Part shown: positions 1 to 4,662 of the stretch, in pieces
How the letters are laid out: every line of letters begins with the position of its first letter
Numbering within the stretch: the first letter of the stretch is position 1
Origin: a bacterium
Lineage (GTDB): Bacteria; Patescibacteria; Microgenomatia; Levybacterales; UBA12049
Reading direction: 5' to 3'
DNA length: 9,714 nucleotides
Assembly: GCA_021825955.1 (NCBI GenBank)
Contig: JAKAEH010000011.1
Coordinates: forward strand, 1 to 9,714
Made by a program: the position numbers and the translations under genes
Notes under the pieces: generated by a model
Databases searched by the model: none
Seen by the model: only the letters and a program-made list of their open reading frames with translations
Told to the model about the DNA's origin: nothing

Positions 1-233
1 CAATTAAAGGTACTGCAAGTGTCGGAAGTGCAACTCTTGGTTCCGGCTTAACCCAAATTGAAATAGATACTCCTTCTATGCATTCAACTTCTAAGGTATT
101 TGTTACAGCAACAAGCTTAACTTCAACTACCATTTCCGTAACTTCTAAAGTGGAAGGTAAATTCGTAGTACAGATTCCAAGTCCTCAGGCTAAACCAATT
201 AACTTTGACTGGTGGGTGGTAGGGATAAAGTAA
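1..233 (+). CDS. C-terminal end of a surface/secreted protein (5' end outside window)
   Basis: An open frame enters from the left edge (codons in phase from position 3) and stops at TAA 231-233, giving about 76 residues. The peptide is rich in Thr, Ser, Val and Gly with alternating hydrophobic residues, as in an extracellular beta-strand domain, and has no cysteines. It ends in PINFDWWVVGIK. From memory, a C-terminus with an F-D/N-W-W-V-V type ending is common on long repetitive surface proteins of Microgenomates-like bacteria; I could not check this. The gene that follows encodes what looks like the N-terminal part of the same kind of protein, so two members of one family may lie in tandem. 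The specific function is unknown; adhesion or cell-surface display is an inference. Confidence 0.6.
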   Translation, partial: IKGTASVGSATLGSGLTQIEIDTPSMHSTSKVFVTATSLTSTTISVTSKVEGKFVVQIPSPQAKPINFDWWVVGIK

Positions 234-330
234 ATTAGCATTAAAGAATAAAAAATAGCCTCAGAATTCTTCAGACTAAAAACTTATACAAAAACCTATA
301 CATTTAACTTCAAAACTTAATCAAAATTGC

Positions 331-360
331 TTGACAAATGGGTTTTTCTATGAGCAAAAT
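331..360 (+). promoter_or_regulatory. Predicted sigma70-type promoter for the HTH-membrane gene
   Basis: TTGACA at 331-336, an 18-bp spacer, then CAAAAT at 355-360 (4 of 6 to TATAAT). Transcription would start near 367, about 18 nt before the ATG at 385. The TTG of the -35 box is in frame with the gene, but it is better read as promoter than as start codon. Confidence 0.45.
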
Positions 361-384
361 AAACTAGGTCCTGAAATTATCCTA

Positions 385-1083
385 ATGAATAAAAATCTGC
401 TCAGTATAAAAGAGGCAGCAAAAGAACTTAAAGTTTCTTCTCAAACCCTGCGAAGATGGGAAACGAGCGGAAAATTAATACCTCAAAGGACTCAAGGAAA
501 CCAAAGACGTTATACCTTAGAACAAATTACAAATTACAAATTACAAACTACAAATAAACAAAAGATAATAAACAATAATCAAGGGAATCAATTCGGATTT
601 GGGCCGGAGGATGTTAACGACGGCTTTAATTTCCGCACTTACGACTTTGAATCTAACTTCCAACCTCTAACTTCAAATATCCAGCATCAACTCTCTACTG
701 ACGACCCCCAAATAATTCAGGGTCTTGATAGTTTTTCCTATCTTAGACTCGAAATGTCCAAGTTTTCAAAAGGCAAAAAAGCAACCTTAGGTTCTTTTCT
801 TTTTATCTTTTTTCTTCTTTTATTCACTCTGACTACAAAAATAGTGGTTGATGCATTAAACACCTCAACTGCTCCGCAGCTTCAGAATGCAAATCCCCAG
901 GCAGTCCTTGGAGCTTCCACCCAGGCTCAGGATTATGTATTCAAGGTGAATGTTCCAAGTAGTTTTGCTTCCAGCGCCGATTTTTTAAACGGGATAACAA
1001 TACAGGGTAAAAGCGTATTTATAGGCGGAATAGATACACAAAATGGCAACATTAACGCAGGAACAGGCAATAGTCACAAGTAA
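385..1083 (+). CDS. Membrane-anchored protein with N-terminal MerR-type HTH; probably frameshift-truncated
   Basis: From the ATG at 385 the product is 232 residues. Residues about 7-48 form a MerR/excisionase-type winged helix-turn-helix (SIKEAAKELKVSSQTLRRWE, then a GKL...R turn and an RRY wing). Residues about 49-130 are polar and Asn/Gln-rich, probably a flexible linker. Residues about 136-155 are one hydrophobic membrane helix after a Lys-rich stretch, so the HTH should be cytoplasmic and the rest outside. The outer part has the Val/Phe/Ser-rich look of the start of a long beta-type surface domain and then stops abruptly at TAA 1081. Ignoring one T at about 1071 would let the frame run on to 1153. 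I prefer ATG 385 to the in-frame TTG at 331 because the latter lies in a -35 box. The target of the HTH is unknown. Confidence 0.7.
   Translation: MNKNLLSIKEAAKELKVSSQTLRRWETSGKLIPQRTQGNQRRYTLEQITNYKLQTTNKQKIINNNQGNQFGFGPEDVNDGFNFRTYDFESNFQPLTSNIQHQLSTDDPQIIQGLDSFSYLRLEMSKFSKGKKATLGSFLFIFFLLLFTLTTKIVVDALNTSTAPQLQNANPQAVLGASTQAQDYVFKVNVPSSFASSADFLNGITIQGKSVFIGGIDTQNGNINAGTGNSHK
522..556 (+). repeat. Tandem 7-bp repeat inside the HTH-membrane gene
   Basis: Three exact units of ACAAATT (522-542) are followed by two one-base variants, ACAAACT and ACAAATA. The repeat lies in the linker just after the HTH. Because 7 is not a multiple of 3, gain or loss of one unit would shift the reading frame. 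Confidence 0.85.
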
Positions 1084-1153
1084 ATTACTTCAGGGGTTTA
1101 TAACTAAGAGTAAAACATTCATTAATCAGAAATCAGCAATCGGTAATCGATGA
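1069..1153 (+). pseudogene. Out-of-frame continuation of the HTH-membrane surface protein
   Basis: The upstream gene ends ...NAGTGNSHK-stop. Dropping the T at 1071 restores the reading GTGKVTSKLLQG, which resembles the GTGKVTASN-type motif I recall from repeats of such surface proteins. The shifted frame stays open to TGA 1151-1153, and its last part runs into a 7-bp tandem repeat. I read this as a decayed stub of a longer extracellular region. A sequencing error is the alternative, but there is too little open frame afterwards for a full-length protein. Confidence 0.45.
1125..1152 (+). repeat. Degenerate 7-bp tandem repeat at the 3' end of the surface-gene stub
   Basis: Four consecutive 7-mers of the form ATCRRNN (ATCAGAA, ATCAGCA, ATCGGTA, ATCGATG). 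It ends 4 bp before the stop codon of the convergent HTH gene, so it fills the junction between the two genes. Confidence 0.6.
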
Positions 1154-1156
1154 CGA

Positions 1157-1366
1157 TTATTCTTCTTTAGCTTGGATGCCTAAAAGCCAGAGGACGGCTT
1201 CTTTTTTGTATCTTCTGTCGCCTCTACTGTTGATTCTTATTGCAGGAAGTTTTCCTCTTTTGCCCCATCGTTTTATTGTTAGCGGAGAAACCCTCAAAAC
1301 CTGAGCGACTTCGCGGACTGTCAAAAGGTCGGGTAGGTTATTGATTGATATGGTTTGATTAGTCAT
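1157..1366 (-). CDS. Small MerR/excisionase-like helix-turn-helix DNA-binding protein
   Basis: A 69-residue protein that is almost entirely one HTH_17/MerR-type winged helix: residues 14-33 (LLTVREVAQVLRVSPLTIKR) give the helix-turn-helix, followed by the GKLPAIR turn and a DRRY wing. The fold matches excisionases and small MerR-like regulators, with no effector or catalytic domain. It is convergent with the membrane-anchored HTH gene at 385-1083, which has the same fold. It has its own predicted promoter and a palindrome just before the start codon, which suggests autoregulation. No integrase or phage gene is in view, so a true excisionase role is not supported. The exact targets are unknown. 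Confidence 0.75.
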   Translation of the reverse strand: MTNQTISINNLPDLLTVREVAQVLRVSPLTIKRWGKRGKLPAIRINSRGDRRYKKEAVLWLLGIQAKEE

Positions 1367-1371
1367 AGGCT

Positions 1372-1387
1372 CAAGAGTACTCTCTTG
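1372..1387. promoter_or_regulatory. Inverted repeat just upstream of the small HTH gene (candidate operator)
   Basis: CAAGAG-TACT-CTCTTG, with an inner perfect 10-bp palindrome AGAGTACTCT (1374-1383). It lies 5 bp upstream of the start codon (1364-1366), inside the predicted 5' UTR. It could be a binding site for the encoded HTH protein, or a small hairpin covering the ribosome entry site. Confidence 0.4.
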
Positions 1388-1415
1388 TTAATCAATATGG
1401 TTATTAATTGCTTAT

Positions 1416-1444
1416 AAAGTAACAAATCGTATCATCTTTGTCAA
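1416..1444 (-). promoter_or_regulatory. Predicted promoter of the small HTH gene
   Basis: On the minus strand, TTGACA (1439-1444), a 17-bp spacer and TACTTT (1416-1421; the conserved T, A and final T are present). Transcription would start near 1409, leaving a leader of about 43 nt that contains the palindrome at 1372-1387. Confidence 0.45.
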
Positions 1445-1484
1445 TAGGTATTTTAAGGATTTTTCTTAATTTAGAAAATCCAAT

Positions 1485-1512
1485 AAAAAAGACTCCCTGA
1501 GGAGTCTTTTTT
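1485..1512 (-). terminator. Rho-independent terminator of the rplJ-rplL unit
   Basis: GACTCC (1491-1496), CTGA loop (1497-1500), GGAGTC (1501-1506), flanked by six A and six T. Read on the minus strand it lies 21 nt after the rplL stop and has the stem plus U-tract of an intrinsic terminator. Its symmetry would let it work in both directions. It separates rplL from the HTH gene. Confidence 0.9.
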
Positions 1513-1532
1513 ATATTTGGATCAACTGTATC

Positions 1533-1922
1533 TTATTTAAGTTCAACAGTTGCGCCAGCTGCAGTTAATTTTTCTTTAGCCTCTTCGGCTGTTTTCTTGT
1601 TAACTGCTGTCATTACTTCTTTTGGTGCGGCGTCAACCAAGTCTTTTGCTTCTTTAAGTCCCAACGTTGGAACTAATTCTCTCAAAGCCTTGATAACTGC
1701 TATTTTATTTGCACCTGAGCTTGCAACGACTACGTTAAAGACTGTCTGTTCTTCTGCGGGTTCTCCTGCTTCTGCGGCTTGGGCTCCAGCTGCTGCTGGT
1801 GCTGCGGCAACCATTGCAGATACACCGAATTTCTCTTCCAATGCTTTAACAAGCTCGGAAAGTTCTAAAACGGACATTTCTTCAACTGCTTTTATTAATT
1901 CGTCTTTTGATAATTTTGCCAT
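1533..1922 (-). CDS. rplL: 50S ribosomal protein L7/L12
   Basis: A 129-residue protein, normal length for bL12. The N-terminal dimerisation region ([20 protein letters not shown], residues 6-25) binds the L10 stalk base. An Ala/Gly/Glu-rich hinge covers about residues 39-58. The C-terminal domain, which recruits GTPase factors, carries the conserved [13 protein letters not shown] and [14 protein letters not shown] segments. It forms the flexible ribosomal stalk with L10. The start is set by a strong Shine-Dalgarno AGGAGG 6 nt upstream. It follows rplJ by 31 nt and is last in the unit, ending at a terminator; rpoB does not follow. Confidence 0.98.
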   Translation of the reverse strand: MAKLSKDELIKAVEEMSVLELSELVKALEEKFGVSAMVAAAPAAAGAQAAEAGEPAEEQTVFNVVVASSGANKIAVIKALRELVPTLGLKEAKDLVDAAPKEVMTAVNKKTAEEAKEKLTAAGATVELK

Positions 1923-1926
1923 ACAA

Positions 1927-1934
1927 CACCTCCT
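1927..1934 (-). promoter_or_regulatory. Strong Shine-Dalgarno of rplL
   Basis: AGGAGGTG on the minus strand, with the AGGAGG core 6 nt before the rplL ATG. It is the best ribosome binding site inside the cluster and fits the need for several L7/L12 copies per L10. Confidence 0.85.
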
Positions 1935-1953
1935 TCCTCCTTAGGATAGCAGC

Positions 1954-2505
1954 TTACGCTGCCGGTTTTGTTTTTTCTACTGCTTTAAGCGTTAAAACTA
2001 ATTTTTGTAAATTCCAGTTTAATGCTCTATGAAGTCCGTAAATAGGGGATTTCATTCCGCCAACAAATTGTGCAATTAAGGTTTCTCTGGAAGGAAGGGT
2101 AGCTAATTTTAGTACCTGTTCGCTTGTTATAGGATTATTATCCAGGATACCAAATTTAACAGAAGGAAGGTTTAAATCTTTAATCATTTTAGCAAGTTTT
2201 TTAAGGGGTTCAACGATATCTCCATAAAGAAACATTGTTCCTGTTGGTCCGTCTAAAGACTCGGGGTTTTCAATTTTAATCTTGGCTTTTTCCAAAGATC
2301 TTAATACAAGGGTATTTTTTGCTACAACGTAATCACTCTCAAAAGGTTTTATTGCTTTTTTAAGCTCTTCAAGTTGTTTGTGGGTAAGTCCCTGGTAGTT
2401 TGTAAATACCAAAGCTTTAGCTTTTGAAGCTTTTTCGGTTATTTCTTCTACTATTTTTTCTTTTTTCTGTCTGTTTGAACTTACTTTTGTAACTTCGTCT
2501 GCCAT
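1954..2505 (-). CDS. rplJ: 50S ribosomal protein L10
   Basis: A 183-residue uL10, slightly longer than the usual 165-175. The N-terminal half has the typical globular rRNA-binding domain (KAKALVFTNYQGLTHKQLEEL, then a VVAKNTL segment and a GPTG turn). The C-terminal part contains the helix that carries L7/L12 dimers and ends in a Lys/Ala tail. It anchors the stalk on 23S rRNA and, in the family, represses its own operon by binding the leader. The ATG at 2503-2505 has no Shine-Dalgarno; a terminator U-tract sits just upstream, so expression probably depends on antitermination in the leader. Confidence 0.97.
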   Translation of the reverse strand: MADEVTKVSSNRQKKEKIVEEITEKASKAKALVFTNYQGLTHKQLEELKKAIKPFESDYVVAKNTLVLRSLEKAKIKIENPESLDGPTGTMFLYGDIVEPLKKLAKMIKDLNLPSVKFGILDNNPITSEQVLKLATLPSRETLIAQFVGGMKSPIYGLHRALNWNLQKLVLTLKAVEKTKPAA

Positions 2506-2660
2506 ATTAATAAAAAAACTCGCCTAAGCGAGTGCTGGTCTGAATAACGTTGGTTCCTTGCTTGTCTTCGGTTTTGCCTAGCAAGCAAACTTCTTTACTT
2601 CGTTCAGTCCGTTCCTCGGCAAGAATTACTCTTTCGATACTTGCTGTCTTAGGTTCTAAG
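2506..2660 (-). ncRNA. L10 leader: autoregulatory RNA of the rplJ-rplL operon
   Basis: A 5' UTR of roughly 150 nt between the rplJ promoter and start. Near its 5' end it carries AAGACAG (2644-2650), a stem GCAAG/CTTGC and TAATTCTTGCCGAGG; this order matches what I remember of the conserved core of Firmicutes-type L10 leaders, the L10-(L12)4 binding site. A 7-bp stem TTGCTTG/CAAGCAA follows, and an intrinsic terminator ends the leader 6 nt before the ATG. This layout fits transcription attenuation by L10, as known in Bacillus. The open frame across it (2507-2689) is not a gene. Confidence 0.8.
2512..2533 (-). terminator. Intrinsic terminator (attenuator) directly before rplJ
   Basis: Minus strand ACTCGC-TTAG-GCGAGT followed by seven T. 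The U-tract ends 6 nt from the rplJ start codon, so the hairpin can only act as a regulated attenuator of rplJ-rplL, not as the end of another gene's transcript. Confidence 0.85.
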
Positions 2661-2689
2661 AGTTTATCAGATAAAACTAAAAGCGTCAA
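2661..2689 (-). promoter_or_regulatory. Promoter of the rplJ-rplL operon
   Basis: Minus strand TTGACG (2684-2689), a 17-bp spacer and TAAACT (2661-2666), preceded by TGA, which forms an extended -10. The -35 box begins 3 bp after the stop codon of the preceding 201-residue gene. Predicted start near 2654, immediately before the L10 leader core. Confidence 0.75.
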
Positions 2690-2692
2690 GTG

Positions 2693-3298
2693 CTAGACAG
2701 CAGAGCGGGGAAGAGAATCGGCATATTTTTTAAGATTATCAAGAACGGCTCCAAGCCTTAGTGCTTCATTTGAAATAACCCATTGTCCTGCCGAAGCTGT
2801 TTTTAAAGGAATATCTTGGTATGGCGTCCCAATCTCATAATCTACGACAAACCCGTTTGCATAGTTGAATACATGATCCCCGTGGATTTCTTCGTAGTAC
2901 ATTTGGGGCTCCCGTTCTGCGTCTCTGCCTTCTTCGTCTTCCTTTTTTATTTGTACAACGGTATGGCCAAGATTAATTGCTGTTTCTATTCCTTCTTCGT
3001 CTTTCCAAGTTAATTCAAATCCGTAATTTTTCCCTTTTCCGGGAAGGCGCATATACAATGCAGCGTCTTTTTGGTTTAATGGCCAAGGCAGGGAAGCTCT
3101 TTCTCTTTCGTATGCCTCTTTTGTCGCGGGGCTAAAGACACCCGGTTTTCTTGCCTGTAAAAGTTTCCAGACTTCGGAGAATTTTCCGTAAGTTTTTTCT
3201 AATTCCGCTTCTATTGACCTATCTTTCTCGGGTGGCTTTGGAATTTCCGTTTTTGGTTTTGGGGGTTCGATAGGGCTTGTTCCTTCTCCGTGTTCCAT
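2693..3298 (-). CDS. Hypothetical protein inserted between rplA and rplJ
   Basis: A 201-residue soluble protein that I do not recognise. Residues 1-30 are Pro/Lys/Glu-rich and probably disordered (PPKPKTEIPKPPEKD). The rest is mixed alpha/beta with many aromatic and acidic residues: about 30-60 helical, 80-170 beta-like (GFELTWKDEEGIETAINLG, then a QMYYEEIHGDHVFNYANGF stretch), and a final helix about 178-196. It has no signal peptide, membrane helix, cysteine cluster or catalytic signature that I can name. It lies 36 bp after rplA but has its own strong promoter whose start point falls on the ATG, so it may be made as a leaderless mRNA apart from the L11-L1 unit. Codon use looks like the neighbours. 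Confidence 0.75.
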   Translation of the reverse strand: MEHGEGTSPIEPPKPKTEIPKPPEKDRSIEAELEKTYGKFSEVWKLLQARKPGVFSPATKEAYERERASLPWPLNQKDAALYMRLPGKGKNYGFELTWKDEEGIETAINLGHTVVQIKKEDEEGRDAEREPQMYYEEIHGDHVFNYANGFVVDYEIGTPYQDIPLKTASAGQWVISNEALRLGAVLDNLKKYADSLPRSAV

Positions 3299-3304
3299 AC
3301 CTAA

Positions 3305-3333
3305 ATGATAAAGAATAGTCGGGTTAAAGTCAA
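3305..3333 (-). promoter_or_regulatory. Promoter of the hypothetical gene, predicting a leaderless mRNA
   Basis: Minus strand TTGACT (3328-3333), exactly 17 bp, TATCAT (3305-3310). The start codon lies at 3296-3298, 6 nt after the -10 box, so transcription should begin at or next to the ATG. The -35 box begins 1 bp after the rplA stop. Confidence 0.7.
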
Positions 3334-3334
3334 A

Positions 3335-4156
3335 CTAGAGGTTAACCTTAATTCCGGGGGACATTGTAGATTTTAAAGTAGCATTTTGTATGTTTGATTT
3401 TTTAACCGCTTTAACCATTGTTTCGATATTTTCTTCAAGTTTTTTTGGCCCAAAAGAAACTTTCCCAACGGTTAAATGAAGGATAGGCGCTTTTGCTTCG
3501 GTTTTAAAGGAAATTTGTCCTCCTTCATATTTCTTTACAACTTCTTCGGGTTTTGTACTGATAGTCCCGTTTTTAGGATTTGGCATAAGTCCTCTTGGTC
3601 CTAAAACTCTTGCCACTTTTGCCAGCTTTGCCATCATCGATGGGTCGGCTACTAAAATATCAAAGTTTATTATTCCTTTTTCTACATCGGCGATTAATGC
3701 ATCGCTTGCTACTGCTACTCTTGTTTTCTTGCCTGTTCCGTGGGGAAGAGTAACATTACCGGAAATTCCTCCCGAAACGGTATTTAAGTGAAGCTCTACG
3801 GTTTCATCGAATTTGCTTCTTTGTAATTTTTCCAAAAGCGATAATGCATCGGAAAGAGAATATGTTTTCTTTTTATCCACTTTTTCCGATAGGGAGAAGT
3901 ATGCGGTTGAATGATATGCCTTTTCTTTTTTCTGGAACTTTTCTTTTTTTGTTTTTACTTCCGGTGCTTCCTCAGCTTTTTCTTCTGTTTTTTCTACAGG
4001 AGCTTCTTCCGTTTTTTTCTCAGCTTTTTCGTCGGAAGCAGATTTAGCCTCGCTTATCTTTTCGGCTATTTTAACCTCTTTTTTCTTTTTTAATTCTTCT
4101 TTTTGCTTCTTCTCGGCTTCTTCGTCGCCTAAAGTTTTTACTCTTATTTTTCCCAT
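3335..4156 (-). CDS. rplA: 50S ribosomal protein L1 with long charged N-terminal extension
   Basis: A 273-residue uL1. Residues about 80-273 are the L1 fold: a first half (YSLSDALSLLEKLQRSKFDE), the GTGKKTRVAVASD stretch, the signature LGPRGLMPNPKNGT, and a C-terminal SPGIKVNL. L1 binds the 23S stalk near the E site and in many bacteria represses its own L11-L1 mRNA. Residues 1-79 are an added Lys/Glu/Ala-rich low-complexity tail (TEEAPVEKTEEKAEEAPEVK) that E. coli-type L1 lacks. The region between VASD and NFDILVADPSMM is about 15-20 residues shorter than in E. coli-type L1, so domain II is trimmed. It starts 1 nt after the rplK stop with no clear Shine-Dalgarno, so it is probably translationally coupled. 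Confidence 0.96.
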   Translation of the reverse strand: MGKIRVKTLGDEEAEKKQKEELKKKKEVKIAEKISEAKSASDEKAEKKTEEAPVEKTEEKAEEAPEVKTKKEKFQKKEKAYHSTAYFSLSEKVDKKKTYSLSDALSLLEKLQRSKFDETVELHLNTVSGGISGNVTLPHGTGKKTRVAVASDALIADVEKGIINFDILVADPSMMAKLAKVARVLGPRGLMPNPKNGTISTKPEEVVKKYEGGQISFKTEAKAPILHLTVGKVSFGPKKLEENIETMVKAVKKSNIQNATLKSTMSPGIKVNL

Positions 4157-4157
4157 A

Positions 4158-4580
4158 TTATTCTACGGTAACGCCCATAGAGCGTGCTATTCCGGTTACT
4201 ATTTTTACTGCCGGTTCAAGCTCTGTCGTATTTAAATCTTCCATTTTTGCTTTTGCAATTTCTTCTGCCTGAGATCTTGAAAGTTTTCCTGCCGGTTCTT
4301 TTCCCGGTTTTTGTGAACCCTTTTCTTTGCCAAGAGCCTTTTTAATCATTTCCGCAACCGGAGGCTTTTTAACTATGAAAGAAAAAGTTCTATCTTCATA
4401 AACTGTAATAACAGCGGGGATAACAGTGCCTTTTTGGTCTGCTGTTTTGTCGTTAAAAGCTTTTACGAATTCCATAATAGGAAGTCCGTGTTGTCCCAAA
4501 GCAGGCCCAACGGGTGGTGCAGGTGTGGCTGCTCCCGCGGGAATAGTAAGTTTTATTATTGTTTTTATTTTTTTAGCCAT
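4158..4580 (-). CDS. rplK: 50S ribosomal protein L11
   Basis: A 140-residue uL11 of normal length. The N-terminal domain has the conserved Pro-rich signature [13 protein letters not shown] and IMEF, which contacts factors and thiostrepton-type drugs. The C-terminal rRNA-binding domain ends with [16 protein letters not shown]. It forms the GTPase-associated centre with the L10-L12 stalk. It lies 82 bp after nusG, with a repeat-rich AT spacer, and 1 nt before rplA. No clear Shine-Dalgarno precedes the ATG. Confidence 0.97.
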   Translation of the reverse strand: MAKKIKTIIKLTIPAGAATPAPPVGPALGQHGLPIMEFVKAFNDKTADQKGTVIPAVITVYEDRTFSFIVKKPPVAEMIKKALGKEKGSQKPGKEPAGKLSRSQAEEIAKAKMEDLNTTELEPAVKIVTGIARSMGVTVE

Positions 4581-4587
4581 AACTTTT

Positions 4588-4659
4588 CAATTTACTATTT
4601 ATAATTTACTATTGACTATTTAACGAAAAATAATAAATCGTAAATAGTAATTGGTAAAT
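4588..4659. repeat. Period-7 AT-rich repeats, partly inverted, between nusG and rplK
   Basis: The spacer consists largely of TTTACTATT-like words: 4590-4622 carries them in one direction (7-bp phasing such as AATAGTA AATTATA AATAGTA on the minus strand) and 4634-4657 in the other. TTACTATTT (4592-4600) and AAATAGTAA (4642-4650) can pair. It resembles the 7-bp words seen at 522-556. Confidence 0.5.
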
Positions 4660-4662
4660 GGA

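Noticed and set aside
331..384. TTG start adding 18 residues to the HTH-membrane protein
   Set aside because: The TTG is part of a TTGACA -35 box; the ATG at 385 directly precedes the HTH domain.
522..1152. 7-bp repeats considered as a CRISPR array
   Set aside because: The units are far too short, contiguous, without spacers, and no cas gene is nearby.
1157..1366. Small HTH protein considered as a phage excisionase marking an integrated element
   Set aside because: There is no integrase, attachment-site repeat or other phage gene in the window; such small HTH proteins also occur as ordinary regulators.
1597..1944. A 115-codon open frame antisense to rplL
   Set aside because: It is a shadow of the Ala-rich L7/L12 codons; the minus-strand frame is clearly the real gene.
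2507..2689. A 60-codon open frame on the minus strand before rplJ
   Set aside because: It lies over the rplJ promoter, the L10 leader and its terminator; the peptide has no recognisable domain and its start falls at the -35 box.
3844..4093. Two overlapping Phe/Leu-rich open frames on the plus strand
   Set aside because: They are the complement of the Lys/Glu-rich tail of L1; runs of Phe are expected there and do not mean a membrane protein.
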